The position numbers and the translations under genes are program-made. This document shows, in pieces, positions 53,798 to 61,102 of a stretch of DNA of 61,102 nt. Below the pieces are notes generated by a model. It was not told the DNA's origin and searched no databases. It saw nothing but the letters and a program-made list of their open reading frames with translations. The stretch covers positions 1 through 61,102 of the forward strand of contig JAJACP010000011.1 of assembly GCA_022601445.1 (NCBI GenBank). Direction: 5' to 3'. How positions within the stretch are numbered: position 1 is the stretch's first letter; every line of letters starts with the position of its first letter. This stretch comes from Chlamydiales bacterium (GTDB taxonomy: Bacteria; Chlamydiota; Chlamydiia; Chlamydiales; JAAKFR01).

Positions 53798-54184
53798 ATG
53801 CACACAATTGCTTTATTTGGAGAAGCCCAAAAGGGGGAATTCGAAACCGCCTATCATTGTAAAAATTTAGCTCAGCTTTCCGACTTTCTGGGTGAACCGC
53901 CCACGGAGGAGAGCCTGGGGCTCCGCTTTGCTGTGCAAGCGCTTTTGTTTGAAAGGGGAGTGGTCTTTTTTCGCGTCAAAGAGGAGGGGTTTAGCACCCC
54001 AGACTATCTTTTTGGTCTCAATTTCTTAGAAAACAAGAATCTTTTTCCCACGATCTCCGGACTCTGTCTGCCGGGGGTGGGGTGTAGCGAAATCATCCAC
54101 GCAACAGAGCCTGTCTGCGAAATGCATCGCTCTATTTTGATGGTGACCGAACGCGATTTGTACGACTACCTAACCAACCGTTAA
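53798..54184 (+). CDS. Hypothetical soluble protein
   Basis: This 128-residue protein is not recognised. It has no signal peptide or membrane segment. It begins MHTIALFGEAQKGEFETAYH and contains ESLGLRFAVQALLFERGVVF and LCLPGVGCSEIIHATEPVCE; its four cysteines include CLPGVGC. TTGAGG lies upstream as a possible ribosome binding site. Its stop overlaps the convergent peroxiredoxin gene by 4 bp. It is probably a lineage-specific conserved gene. Confidence 0.6.
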   Translation: MHTIALFGEAQKGEFETAYHCKNLAQLSDFLGEPPTEESLGLRFAVQALLFERGVVFFRVKEEGFSTPDYLFGLNFLENKNLFPTISGLCLPGVGCSEIIHATEPVCEMHRSILMVTERDLYDYLTNR

Positions 54185-54765
54185 GGAGCGAAGTATTCGA
54201 CCAAACCTTCGGGTGTCGCCTTCATTGATTTTTGTCCCTGCTGCCAGTTGGCTGGACAGACCTCACCATGATTCTCAAAAAAGATCAGTGCATCAATCAT
54301 CCGGATTGCCTCGTCCACCGAACGCCCGAGAGGGAGGTCATTGACGATCTGATGACGGACAATGCCATCTTTATCGATTAAGAAGAGGCCACGGTAGGCA
54401 ATCCCTTCATCTTCTTTAAGAACATCATAGTCGCGGCAGACGCGCTTATTGATATCAGAGAGAATCGGGTATTCAACACCCTCAATCCCCCCTTTACTGC
54501 GGGGTGTATTTAACCATGCGGTATGAGAGAAGCAACTGTCAACCGAGCAGCCCACAACTTGAGCGTCGCGTTTTTCAAATTCGCCTAAACGCTCTTGGAA
54601 AGCGTGCAGCTCTGTTGGACAGACAAAAGTGAAATCGAGAGGATAAAAAAACAAGACAACATACTTTCCCTTCATAGAAGAGAGTGAGAATTGGTTTTCA
54701 ATTTTTCCTTTAACAACGGCTTTCAAGTGAAAGTCAGGAGCTTTTTTTCCAACTAAAACGCCCAT
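54181..54765 (-). CDS. Typical 2-Cys peroxiredoxin (AhpC/Prx1 type)
   Basis: This enzyme reduces H2O2 and organic peroxides. The 194-residue protein has the peroxidatic Cys49 in DFTFVCPTE and the resolving Cys170 in GEVCPANW, the typical 2-Cys pattern. GRSVDEAIRMIDAL and a C-terminal tail suited to dimer contacts are also present. Electrons probably come from thioredoxin, as no AhpF is near. It is a single-gene unit on the minus strand, upstream of which lies tRNA-Arg. Confidence 0.93.
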   Translation of the reverse strand: MGVLVGKKAPDFHLKAVVKGKIENQFSLSSMKGKYVVLFFYPLDFTFVCPTELHAFQERLGEFEKRDAQVVGCSVDSCFSHTAWLNTPRSKGGIEGVEYPILSDINKRVCRDYDVLKEDEGIAYRGLFLIDKDGIVRHQIVNDLPLGRSVDEAIRMIDALIFFENHGEVCPANWQQGQKSMKATPEGLVEYFAP

Positions 54766-54788
54766 CGGACACCTCCATAATAAAAAAT

Positions 54789-54862
54789 TGCACTGGAGAG
54801 GATTCGAACCTCTGACCGCCCGGTTCGTAGCCGGGTACTCTATCCAGCTGAGCTACCAGTGC
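54789..54862 (-). tRNA. tRNA-Arg (ACG)
   Basis: On the minus strand the acceptor stem GCACTGG pairs with CCAGTGC, with discriminator A at 54789. The D arm is GCTC-AGCTGGATA-GAGT, and the anticodon arm CCCGG-CTACGAA-CCGGG gives anticodon ACG (read as ICG). The T arm is AGAGG-TTCGAAT-CCTCT. The gene is 74 nt without an encoded CCA. Confidence 0.95.
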
Positions 54863-54946
54863 AGGGACGAGAGAAGTATACGGGAGGCGGCACAACTATT
54901 CAAGCCTCTTCTCCTCTAAAAAAGTTTTTTTTGATAGAAGATAGGA

Positions 54947-55807
54947 ATGGAGACACGTCAGCAAGAAGAACAGATCTGGGTAGGAGGAGGCTTTATTTTG
55001 CTGGCGGCAACAGCGTATGCCTGCATGGGCGCGCTTGTGAAGTGGGGAGGAAAAATTTCTGATCAGCAGCTCGTCTTCATGCGCAACCTTGTCTGCTTGG
55101 CTCTCTTACTTCCGTGGATCCTCTTTCCCAAACCCAAAAGTCTACAGACAAACGTATTTCCCACCCATCTCGTGCGCGCAGTTGCGGGTCTCCTCAACAT
55201 GTACTGTTTTTTCTTTTCGATTCGCTACATCATTTTAACAGATGCGATGCTCCTCAACAACACCATGCCTCTTTTCATCCCTTTGGTTTTATGGATTTGG
55301 AAAGGACAAAAAATCTCGCTTAAACTCATCCCGGGACTTTTAGTGGGTTTTTTGGGGATCCTCTTTATTTTACACCCTGGCATGACGCTTTTTAACCCGG
55401 CAGCTCTTGTCGCTTTAGCCTCGGGCCTCTTTATGTCGGTGAGCATGGCAGGCATTCGCGAGTTGGGAAAGTTTGAGCCGCTCTACCGCATTTTATTTTA
55501 TTACTTTTCCATCAGCACATTGATTTCTGCCATTCCTCTTTTTTGGGCATGGCAAAACCACACACTGCTGATTTGGGGGCTATTAATCGGTGTGGGTCTC
55601 TTTGCAGCTATCTACCAATGCTTTCTCACCAAGGGGTATCAGCACGCCTCAGCGCAAAAGATCAGTCCTTTGATTTACTTTGCTGTGATCTTATCCGGCC
55701 TGTTTGATTGGATTTTTTGGAATAATAAGCCCGATATGCTGTCCTATATCGGCGTCGCTCTTGTGATTATAGGGGCGATCTACTGCATTAAAACGGAAAC
55801 TGCATGA
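54947..55807 (+). CDS. EamA/DMT-family permease
   Basis: The 286-residue protein has about ten transmembrane helices arranged as two EamA repeats (from FILLAATAYACMGALVKWGG and from PAALVALASGLFMSVSMAGI). The repeat ends show ILFILHPG and YIGVALVIIGAIYCIK. Such transporters move small metabolites; chlamydial members include a SAM transporter, but the substrate here cannot be read from sequence. Its stop overlaps trkA by ATGA, placing it in an operon with potassium uptake genes. Confidence 0.8.
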   Translation: METRQQEEQIWVGGGFILLAATAYACMGALVKWGGKISDQQLVFMRNLVCLALLLPWILFPKPKSLQTNVFPTHLVRAVAGLLNMYCFFFSIRYIILTDAMLLNNTMPLFIPLVLWIWKGQKISLKLIPGLLVGFLGILFILHPGMTLFNPAALVALASGLFMSVSMAGIRELGKFEPLYRILFYYFSISTLISAIPLFWAWQNHTLLIWGLLIGVGLFAAIYQCFLTKGYQHASAQKISPLIYFAVILSGLFDWIFWNNKPDMLSYIGVALVIIGAIYCIKTETA

Positions 55808-57189
55808 ATATTGTCATTATTGGCGCCGGAGATATCGGAATTCACCTGGCCACCATTTTTTCACAGATCGACTATAGTATTGTCCTGATCGATCTCGACC
55901 CGGGCAAACTGGAGCAAGCAGCACGTGATCTCGATGTCGCCACACGGCGTGGCTCCGGAACCAATTGGGAACTACTAGAAGAGTTGCTTGAATTCAACCC
56001 CGACCTGCTGATCGCCCTCACAAATGACGATGAGGACAATCTAGTCACCTGCACACTTGCAAAAAACCTAGGCTATCCCCAGACCATCGCACGCGTGCGC
56101 AGCAACAAGTATTTCATGCAAAGTCGACTCAGTTTTGAGCGCATTTTCTGTGTGGATCATTTGATTGGTCCTGAAAAACTGACTGCAGATGCCATTGCAG
56201 GAATGGTGATGATCCCCGGTTCAATTGCCACCGAGCGATTTGCGCACGGCTCGATTCAGATGCGCACAGTCAAAGTCCCAGAATCATGGCGGAAAGAGGA
56301 AATTCCTCTGGTGAAACGCTCTGAGCTTGGACTCTCGCCGCAACTCATGGTGGGATTGATTCGAAGGGAAAAGACTCTCACAGCAAAAGGAAAAATTACC
56401 TCCACTAGTGAAAAGATCATTTTCCCCCACGATCAAGAAACTCTCCTTCCTGATGATGAGGTCACCTTTATTGGGGAACGAGGAGCCATTAAAAACCTCC
56501 ATAAGTTTTTTGGCATCTCCCCTAAAACACCCAAGTCTGTTGTCATCGTGGGAGGCTCCCTCATCGGCCTCAATCTCGCACGCACTCTCACCGAAAGTAA
56601 TGTGCATGTTAGGATTCTCGATCGCGATTTTACTAAATGCCGTCTTCTTTCAGAAAAACTTCCTCTCTGCACTGTCATCCACCGGAGTGGTACAGACTAC
56701 CGCTTTCTACAGTCTGAGAAAGTGGAAGAAGCCGATTTTTTTGTCACCTGCACCAGAAATGACGAGGTGAACTTTTTAGCTGCCACCATCGCGCGTGATT
56801 TAGGGTGTGAGAATGTCATCTCCTCTCTCTCCGATACAAACTACCTTCCCCTTGTAAACCGGTTGGGAATCTCCCAGGTTGCCTCCCCACGAATCAATGC
56901 CGCAAACCGGATTCTCTCCATTGCACGTGAAAAAACAATCGCCTCAATGGTTGCGCTATACAATAACCAGGCCGAAGTGATGGAGGTAAAAGTCTCTCTC
57001 ACATCGAAGCTAGTCGGTATTCCGATTCGAGAACTGCGACCCGAGTTTCCCAAAGACTTTTTAATTGCGATGATCCAGAGTCGCGGAAGAGTATTTATTG
57101 CGGATGCCAGCAGAGTGCTTTCACCCGGAGATACTGTCGTCGTAGTCAGCAGCCCACAACATGTACCTGAAATAAAGAAGCTTTTCTGA
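55804..57189 (+). CDS. trkA: Trk potassium uptake protein TrkA
   Basis: TrkA is the cytoplasmic NAD-binding gating ring of the Trk channel. The 461-residue protein is a tandem duplication: RCK-N1 with GAGDIGIHLATIF, RCK-C1, RCK-N2 with VIVGGSLIGLNLARTL, and RCK-C2 ending PGDTVVVVSSPQHV. This double arrangement is the standard full-length form. It is coupled to the permease before it (ATGA) and to trkH after it (TGATG). Confidence 0.93.
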   Translation: MNIVIIGAGDIGIHLATIFSQIDYSIVLIDLDPGKLEQAARDLDVATRRGSGTNWELLEELLEFNPDLLIALTNDDEDNLVTCTLAKNLGYPQTIARVRSNKYFMQSRLSFERIFCVDHLIGPEKLTADAIAGMVMIPGSIATERFAHGSIQMRTVKVPESWRKEEIPLVKRSELGLSPQLMVGLIRREKTLTAKGKITSTSEKIIFPHDQETLLPDDEVTFIGERGAIKNLHKFFGISPKTPKSVVIVGGSLIGLNLARTLTESNVHVRILDRDFTKCRLLSEKLPLCTVIHRSGTDYRFLQSEKVEEADFFVTCTRNDEVNFLAATIARDLGCENVISSLSDTNYLPLVNRLGISQVASPRINAANRILSIAREKTIASMVALYNNQAEVMEVKVSLTSKLVGIPIRELRPEFPKDFLIAMIQSRGRVFIADASRVLSPGDTVVVVSSPQHVPEIKKLF

Positions 57190-58844
57190 TGCTATACAGA
57201 GATATCTGCAAAACCCTCTCCTTTTACATGTGGATCTTACTGATCCCCCTTTCGATCCCCTTTTGCATTGCTGCCTATTGCGAGTGGATTGTGGGACCAG
57301 AAGTCTATCCGCAACCTCCCGCCGCGTTTGCTTTTTTGCTCACCCTTTTTATTACAGCCGCGCTTGGAGGTGTTTTCTGGCTCATCGGCCAAAAAAGAAC
57401 GGGACACCTTTATCGGCGCGAAGCCCTTTTACTTGTACTACTCGTGTATTTATTTACGCCAGCTGTCAGCGCTTTGCCCTTTTTTTTAAGCAAAACGCTC
57501 ACCAATCCTATCGACGCTTTTTTTGAAGCCGTCTCTGGTGTGACAACGACCGGGGCGACTGTCATGCAAGCAAAAGCAGTCGACCCCTTTACAGAGCAAG
57601 AGAGACCGATCCAAAGAAATGTGCAAACAGGCCAAAAAACCGACTATAGTTACTACGGCACCCTCTCTCCGATCATCGAACCAGAGACAAAAGCCATTCT
57701 TCTATCCGGCCTTGACGCCGTCAGTCCCTCTCTGCTCTTTTGGCGCAGCTTTATGCAGTGGCTAGGTGGGGGTGGAATCATCGTCTTATTTGTTGCCATT
57801 CTACCTGCATTAGGAGTGGGCGGAAAAATCCTCTACCAAACAGAGGTGACAGGCCCCAGTAAAGAGTCGATGATGCCTCGCATTAAAGAGACCGCAAGCC
57901 AACTGTGGAAGATCTACCTCGGCCTCACCATCTTAGAAGTGATTCTTCTTATGGTCACCAACCACTCCATCAGCTTTTTTGACGCCGTTACCACCTCTTT
58001 CTCGACCATTTCAACAGGTGGCTTTACAGCTAGAAACGGAGGCATTGCCGCCTTTCATAACGCCTACACCGATTGGGTGATCATTGTTTTTATGGTATTG
58101 GGGAGTATTAGCTTTTCCATTTACTTCTTTTGCATGAGAGGAAAGTTTTACAGACTCAAAGATCCTGAGTTGATCGGGTTTTTGCTGATCATTTTGTGCG
58201 TGGTGGCCATCACCACGTGGCAACTGATAGGAAAGTTCGGCTATCCCCTTTCTCCCGCAGAGCAGACAGGTGAGCTTGGCTTTTTCGGCGCGCTCCGCTT
58301 TGGCGCCTTCCAGGTCATCTCGGCGCAAACGTCAACCGGCTTTACAACGGCTAACTACGATCTTTGGCCCTTTTCAATCCAGGTACTCATGTTAGCCTTA
58401 TTCTTTATAGGAGGAATGGCAGGCTCTACGGCAGGAGGCCTGAAAGTGATTCGGCATCAGACTTTTTTCCGGATTATGCTCGACAAGATCGAGTCGATCT
58501 ACCGCCCTGACACCGTGCGCACCTATCGTGTGGGCAATAGCATCATTGATAATCGAACGGCAACAACTGTGCTTTGTTTCATTATGGTGTCGGCTTTTTT
58601 AGCTATTTTAGGCACATTTTTGCTTGTTCTCGACGGGGTGGATCCAGAGACAGGTTTAAGCACCGTTTCGTGCATGTTAAATAATGTGGGGATCGCGTTT
58701 CGGATGGGCGGGCCTGTCGAGTCCTTTGCTTTCCTATCCAATTGGAGTAAGCTGCTTGCTTGCTTTTGGATGGTGGCCGGCCGTCTCGAGTACTTTGCGG
58801 TGCTCATCGCCTTTGTCCCCGCTTTTTGGCGTACTTCCTATTAA
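57189..58844 (+). CDS. trkH: Trk potassium uptake membrane subunit TrkH
   Basis: The 551-residue protein is the K+-translocating subunit, with repeated membrane-pore-membrane units. Selectivity-filter-like loops are visible as AVSGVTTTGATV, TTSFSTISTGGFTA, QTSTGFTTANY and a last SCMLNNVGIAF. FMQWLGGGGIIVLFVAILPALG is diagnostic of TrkH/TrkG. An acidic and polar loop after the first pore segment (about 128-165) is somewhat longer than usual. It overlaps trkA by one base. Confidence 0.93.
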   Translation: MLYRDICKTLSFYMWILLIPLSIPFCIAAYCEWIVGPEVYPQPPAAFAFLLTLFITAALGGVFWLIGQKRTGHLYRREALLLVLLVYLFTPAVSALPFFLSKTLTNPIDAFFEAVSGVTTTGATVMQAKAVDPFTEQERPIQRNVQTGQKTDYSYYGTLSPIIEPETKAILLSGLDAVSPSLLFWRSFMQWLGGGGIIVLFVAILPALGVGGKILYQTEVTGPSKESMMPRIKETASQLWKIYLGLTILEVILLMVTNHSISFFDAVTTSFSTISTGGFTARNGGIAAFHNAYTDWVIIVFMVLGSISFSIYFFCMRGKFYRLKDPELIGFLLIILCVVAITTWQLIGKFGYPLSPAEQTGELGFFGALRFGAFQVISAQTSTGFTTANYDLWPFSIQVLMLALFFIGGMAGSTAGGLKVIRHQTFFRIMLDKIESIYRPDTVRTYRVGNSIIDNRTATTVLCFIMVSAFLAILGTFLLVLDGVDPETGLSTVSCMLNNVGIAFRMGGPVESFAFLSNWSKLLACFWMVAGRLEYFAVLIAFVPAFWRTSY

Positions 58845-58851
58845 ACTTAGA

Positions 58852-58901
58852 ATTATGCAATGAAACATTATGTTGCAAAACATTATGTTTCATTGCATAA
58901 T
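58852..58901. repeat. 23-bp near-perfect inverted repeat before the ATPase gene
   Basis: Left arm 58852-58874 and right arm 58879-58901 are complementary at 22 of 23 positions around a GCAA centre. The core is ATGCAATGAAACAT. AAACATTATGTT also occurs twice as a direct repeat. It ends two bases before the first possible ATG of the ATPase gene, so it could be an operator, a hairpin in the leader, or the end of a mobile unit. Confidence 0.85.
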
Positions 58902-58902
58902 A

Positions 58903-60318
58903 ATGAACATGGACTTTGTAGATAGAATCAGAGAGATGCGGAGGCTAGATCGGCTTTTGCATTCCAAAGAGGGGAGCGTGGCCGTCATCTGGGGACGGCG
59001 GCGTGTAGGAAAAACCCGTCTTCTTCTTGAATGGGCTTCCAAACATCAGGGTATCTATTATGTAGCCGATGAATCGTCGGCCTCAGTTCAAAGAAAGTAT
59101 CTTGCGCTTGCTCTTTCGGGTGTTTTTTCTGACTTTGCTGACGTAGACTATCCCGATTGGCGCTCGCTTTTTCTCCGCTTAGCTCAAGAGGCTAAACGCC
59201 TGAACTGGCGTGGCCCTCTCATCATTGATGAACTCCCTTATCTCATTGCTTCTTCACCAGAACTTCCCAGTGTTTTGCAAAGTTTTGTAGACCGGGAGGC
59301 TCAAGAGGCTAAATTGATCATCGCTTTGTGCGGCTCTTCTCAAAGGATGATGCAGGGAGCTGTTTTATCCCCTAGCGCTCCTCTTTATGGACGTGCAGAC
59401 GAGCTTTTCAAGCTACAGCCGATTCCCATTGCCTATATGGGCGAAGCCCTGAAGATGAATCGTGCTCGTGATATTGTGGAGGCTTATGCTGTTTGGGGAG
59501 GGGTCCCGCGCTATTGGGAGCTTGTATCCAGAAGAAAAGGTGACTTGTATACGCTTATTAGTGATTTGGTTCTTGATTCAATGGCTCCTTTGCAAGAGGA
59601 GCCGAACCGTTTGTTGTTAGAAGAGTCCCCTTCAGGAATGGGTTTGCGCTCCATTTTAGATGCGATTGGTTTAGGAGCTCATCGTCTCTCTGAGATTGCA
59701 GCACGCATTGAAAAGCCTGCTACATCCCTTTCGCGCCCAATGCAGCAGCTCATTGATTTAGACCTGGTTTATCGAGAGGTTCCGTTTGGAAAAAGTGCAG
59801 TAGACTCTAAAAAAGCGCTCTATAAAATCCGCGATCCTTTCGTACGGTTTTGGTTTGAAGTTGTGGCTTCCAAGCGGAGTCTACTTGCTCAGATGAATCA
59901 GCGCGAGCATCTGCTTTATCTCCAAAAAGCGCTTCCAAGGATATTTTCTGTTGCTTGGGAAGAGCTTTGCCGCGCGGCACTCCCTACCCTTGCCAGAGGC
60001 TGGGGATTGGAGTGTGGGGAGGCGGGGCGTTTCTGGCATGGAAAGGGTCATGAATGGGATCTTGTTGCTGAGGCTAAAAAGGAGAAGAAGGTGTTTTTAC
60101 TTGGAGAGGCAAAGTGGACAGCCAAGCGCCCCACCAAAGAGTGGATAGAAAGAGAAATCAATGCTCTACGTGCTAAAGGGATTCCTCCTATTTCGCGCCC
60201 TGATCATTTCCAGACTCTTTACATTCTATTTGTTTCTGAAAAGCCCCAAAACCTCCAACTCTCAGCAGATGTCCGTCTTGTTGATGCGAGCGAAGTCATC
60301 TCTCTGTGTGCTCTGTGA
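58903..60318 (+). CDS. AAA ATPase with DUF234-type nuclease-like C-terminal domain
   Basis: The start is one of two close ATGs (58903 or 58909); the frame upstream consists of the inverted repeat. The 471-residue protein has Walker A WGRRRVGKTRLL and Walker B PLIIDELPYLI with a following CGSSQRMM sensor. Next come a winged-helix part (HRLSEIAARIEKPATSLSRP) and a C-terminal PD-(D/E)xK-like domain: KGHEWDLVAE, then FLLGEAKW. This is the archaeal-type ATPase family that is widespread and scattered in bacteria and often found in mobile contexts. The function is unknown. It is flanked by an inverted repeat and by an IS-disrupted gene. Confidence 0.82.
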   Translation: MNMDFVDRIREMRRLDRLLHSKEGSVAVIWGRRRVGKTRLLLEWASKHQGIYYVADESSASVQRKYLALALSGVFSDFADVDYPDWRSLFLRLAQEAKRLNWRGPLIIDELPYLIASSPELPSVLQSFVDREAQEAKLIIALCGSSQRMMQGAVLSPSAPLYGRADELFKLQPIPIAYMGEALKMNRARDIVEAYAVWGGVPRYWELVSRRKGDLYTLISDLVLDSMAPLQEEPNRLLLEESPSGMGLRSILDAIGLGAHRLSEIAARIEKPATSLSRPMQQLIDLDLVYREVPFGKSAVDSKKALYKIRDPFVRFWFEVVASKRSLLAQMNQREHLLYLQKALPRIFSVAWEELCRAALPTLARGWGLECGEAGRFWHGKGHEWDLVAEAKKEKKVFLLGEAKWTAKRPTKEWIEREINALRAKGIPPISRPDHFQTLYILFVSEKPQNLQLSADVRLVDASEVISLCAL

Positions 60319-60366
60319 TCTCGGTGGTTATTTTTTTGTGTCCAGTACACGCACGTAGGTAACACA

Positions 60367-60545
60367 TTATATCTTCATACGACAAATACCATCCCTCAAA
60401 ACTTTTACATTAAAGTTGATGAGTAAACCCAGCTCACAACCAGACAGCTTTAAGTACGAAAGTAGTTGTGCTCTATGAATTTCAGTAAGCAAAGAAATAG
60501 ATTTGACCTCAACAATTATGTGCTTTTCTACCAATAAATCAAGAC
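60367..60545 (-). pseudogene. GxxExxY-type protein, C-terminal fragment cut by the IS
   Basis: Minus-strand translation gives HYSLDLLVEKHIIVEVKSI, then HRAQLLSYLKLSGCELGLLI and NFNVKVLRDGICRM to a TAA at 60369-60367. This matches the C-terminal half of the GxxExxY (PD-(D/E)xK-like) family, with the D and E-x-K residues. The N-terminal half is absent because the frame runs into the end of the IS element near 60546. About 57 residues remain, so it is a disrupted gene. Confidence 0.75.
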
Positions 60546-60572
60546 TGTAGTGTTCCCCTATTTTTTGGACAG
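60546..60572. repeat. Terminal inverted repeat of the right IS copy
   Basis: TGTAGTGTTCCCC followed by TATTTTTTGGACAG resembles the inverted left terminus at 598-623. The outermost bases may belong to the interrupted gene, so the exact border is uncertain. Confidence 0.55.
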
Positions 60573-60581
60573 AAAAATTTC

Positions 60582-61102
60582 TTATGCAGCTTGACTCAAT
60601 CGAAATTCTTCGGGAGTTAGGTATCCAAGAGCTGAGTGTGGGCGCTCTTTATGATACACATCTAGAAAGTCTCCAATTGCCACAAATGCCTCATCTTGGT
60701 TTTTAAATTGATGCTGCCAAACACATTCTTCCTTTAATGTCCGAAAAAAACGCTCGATCATCCCATTCTGCTCTGGTGTATACGGAGTGATATATTCCTG
60801 TGAGAGCTTCCACTGCTTCACTACCTTCACAAATTCTTTTGATCCAAATACAAGCCCATTGTCTGACCTAAGCGACAATCCCTCTGATACGTCCACCTGA
60901 CGCTCTTTCAGGGCATCTTCTAAAGCACCTGCTGCCACTTTTGCGATCCCTCGCTTTGAAAAGCGCCAGCCTACTATGTGCCTATCATAACAGTCTATAA
61001 CAGCTGTCAAATGACACCACCCATCATGCCCACAAAAAACATGGGTTGTGTCGATAGCCCATCTTTGATTGACTCCGTTTGAAGCTGACCGCAGGCCAAG
61101 AG
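60582..61102 (-). CDS. IS3-family transposase OrfB, C-terminal part (cut by window edge)
   Basis: The reading frame is open to the window end, so the visible N terminus is not a true start. All three catalytic acids of the integrase (rve) domain are present: Asp in NQRWAIDTTH, Asp in LRSDNGLVF, and Glu in NGMIERFFRTLKEE. The family tail YHKERPHSALGYLTPEEF is also present. The visible part therefore looks intact and capable of transposition. It pairs logically with the orfA and orfB start seen at 1-563. Confidence 0.92.
   Translation of the reverse strand, partial: LGLRSASNGVNQRWAIDTTHVFCGHDGWCHLTAVIDCYDRHIVGWRFSKRGIAKVAAGALEDALKERQVDVSEGLSLRSDNGLVFGSKEFVKVVKQWKLSQEYITPYTPEQNGMIERFFRTLKEECVWQHQFKNQDEAFVAIGDFLDVYHKERPHSALGYLTPEEFRLSQAA

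Larger units (their letters stand above)
60546..61102 (-). mobile_element. IS3-family insertion sequence, 3' half
   Basis: The element ends at a terminal repeat at 60546-60572 and carries the 3' part of orfB up to the window edge. It has the same orientation and apparently the same type as the copy at 1-623. It interrupts a GxxExxY-like gene. Confidence 0.85.

Noticed and set aside
54947-55807. Specific naming of the DMT permease as the chlamydial SAM transporter
   Set aside because: The family match is clear but nothing visible separates it from other EamA permeases.

Overview
The window is a piece of a chromosome from a member of the phylum Chlamydiae, most likely an amoeba- or arthropod-associated family rather than Chlamydiaceae. 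The evidence is the gene set: a sigma-66 type RpoD, recB and recC side by side, tandem RsbU-like phosphatases followed by a CT590-like 941-residue protein, a CT616-like coiled-coil protein next to rpoD and rpsT, an MreC and aspartate/aromatic aminotransferase pair, and several small two-helix proteins that look like inclusion membrane (Inc) proteins. Genes that Chlamydiaceae normally lack (nucleotide-sugar enzymes, ArsM/ArsR, an ECF sigma factor, RecD in one cluster with RecBC, a SET/ankyrin protein) point to an environmental chlamydia. I cannot name the genus.

Layout. Positions 1-623 and 60546-61102 are two incomplete halves of the same kind of IS3-family element, so the window probably ends where an assembly broke in a repeat. 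At 775-3673 lie two probable host-interaction genes: an ankyrin plus SET-like protein and a lipase-like alpha/beta hydrolase. 3640-6950 encodes Ugd, a UDP-glucuronate decarboxylase and a UDP-glucuronate 4-epimerase. 6934-11601 is a minus-strand block: membrane protein, Nnr, a hypothetical protein, MreC and AspC. After tRNA-Ala (11679) comes an acquired-looking stretch: ABC exporter, a broken AbiE-type toxin with its intact antitoxin, then arsM-arsR. 16180-21231 holds a dicarboxylate symporter, three Inc-like proteins and two exported proteins. 21284-28579 is core: DinG, RpoD, a CoiA-like protein, the CT616-like PAS protein, an aldose epimerase-like protein, a DUF3592-type protein and S20.

29683-39002 is a minus-strand recC-recB-X-Y-recD cluster in which Y is a 583-residue protein with twelve gap-free 40-residue repeats. 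39028-45737 carries an MFS-acyltransferase fusion, a DUF4239-type protein, a porin-like barrel and the CT590-like protein. 45734-49577 holds two RsbU paralogues, one intact and one lacking phosphatase metal ligands. 49598-53221 carries SpoU, RsgA, an ECF sigma factor and enolase. 53261-58844 has small proteins, a peroxiredoxin, tRNA-Arg, a DMT permease and TrkA-TrkH. The right end has a mobile-type ATPase behind a 23-bp inverted repeat and a GxxExxY gene fragment cut by the IS.

Genes are tightly packed, with many ATGA/TGATG overlaps that mark operons (uxs-epimerase; hypothetical-nnr-membrane protein; recC-recB; rsbU-rsbU'-CT590-like; DMT-trkA-trkH). The strongest leads for something undescribed are the 40-residue repeat protein inside the recBCD cluster, the ankyrin-SET protein, and the active/degenerate RsbU pair. 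I found no CRISPR array, rRNA gene or prophage.
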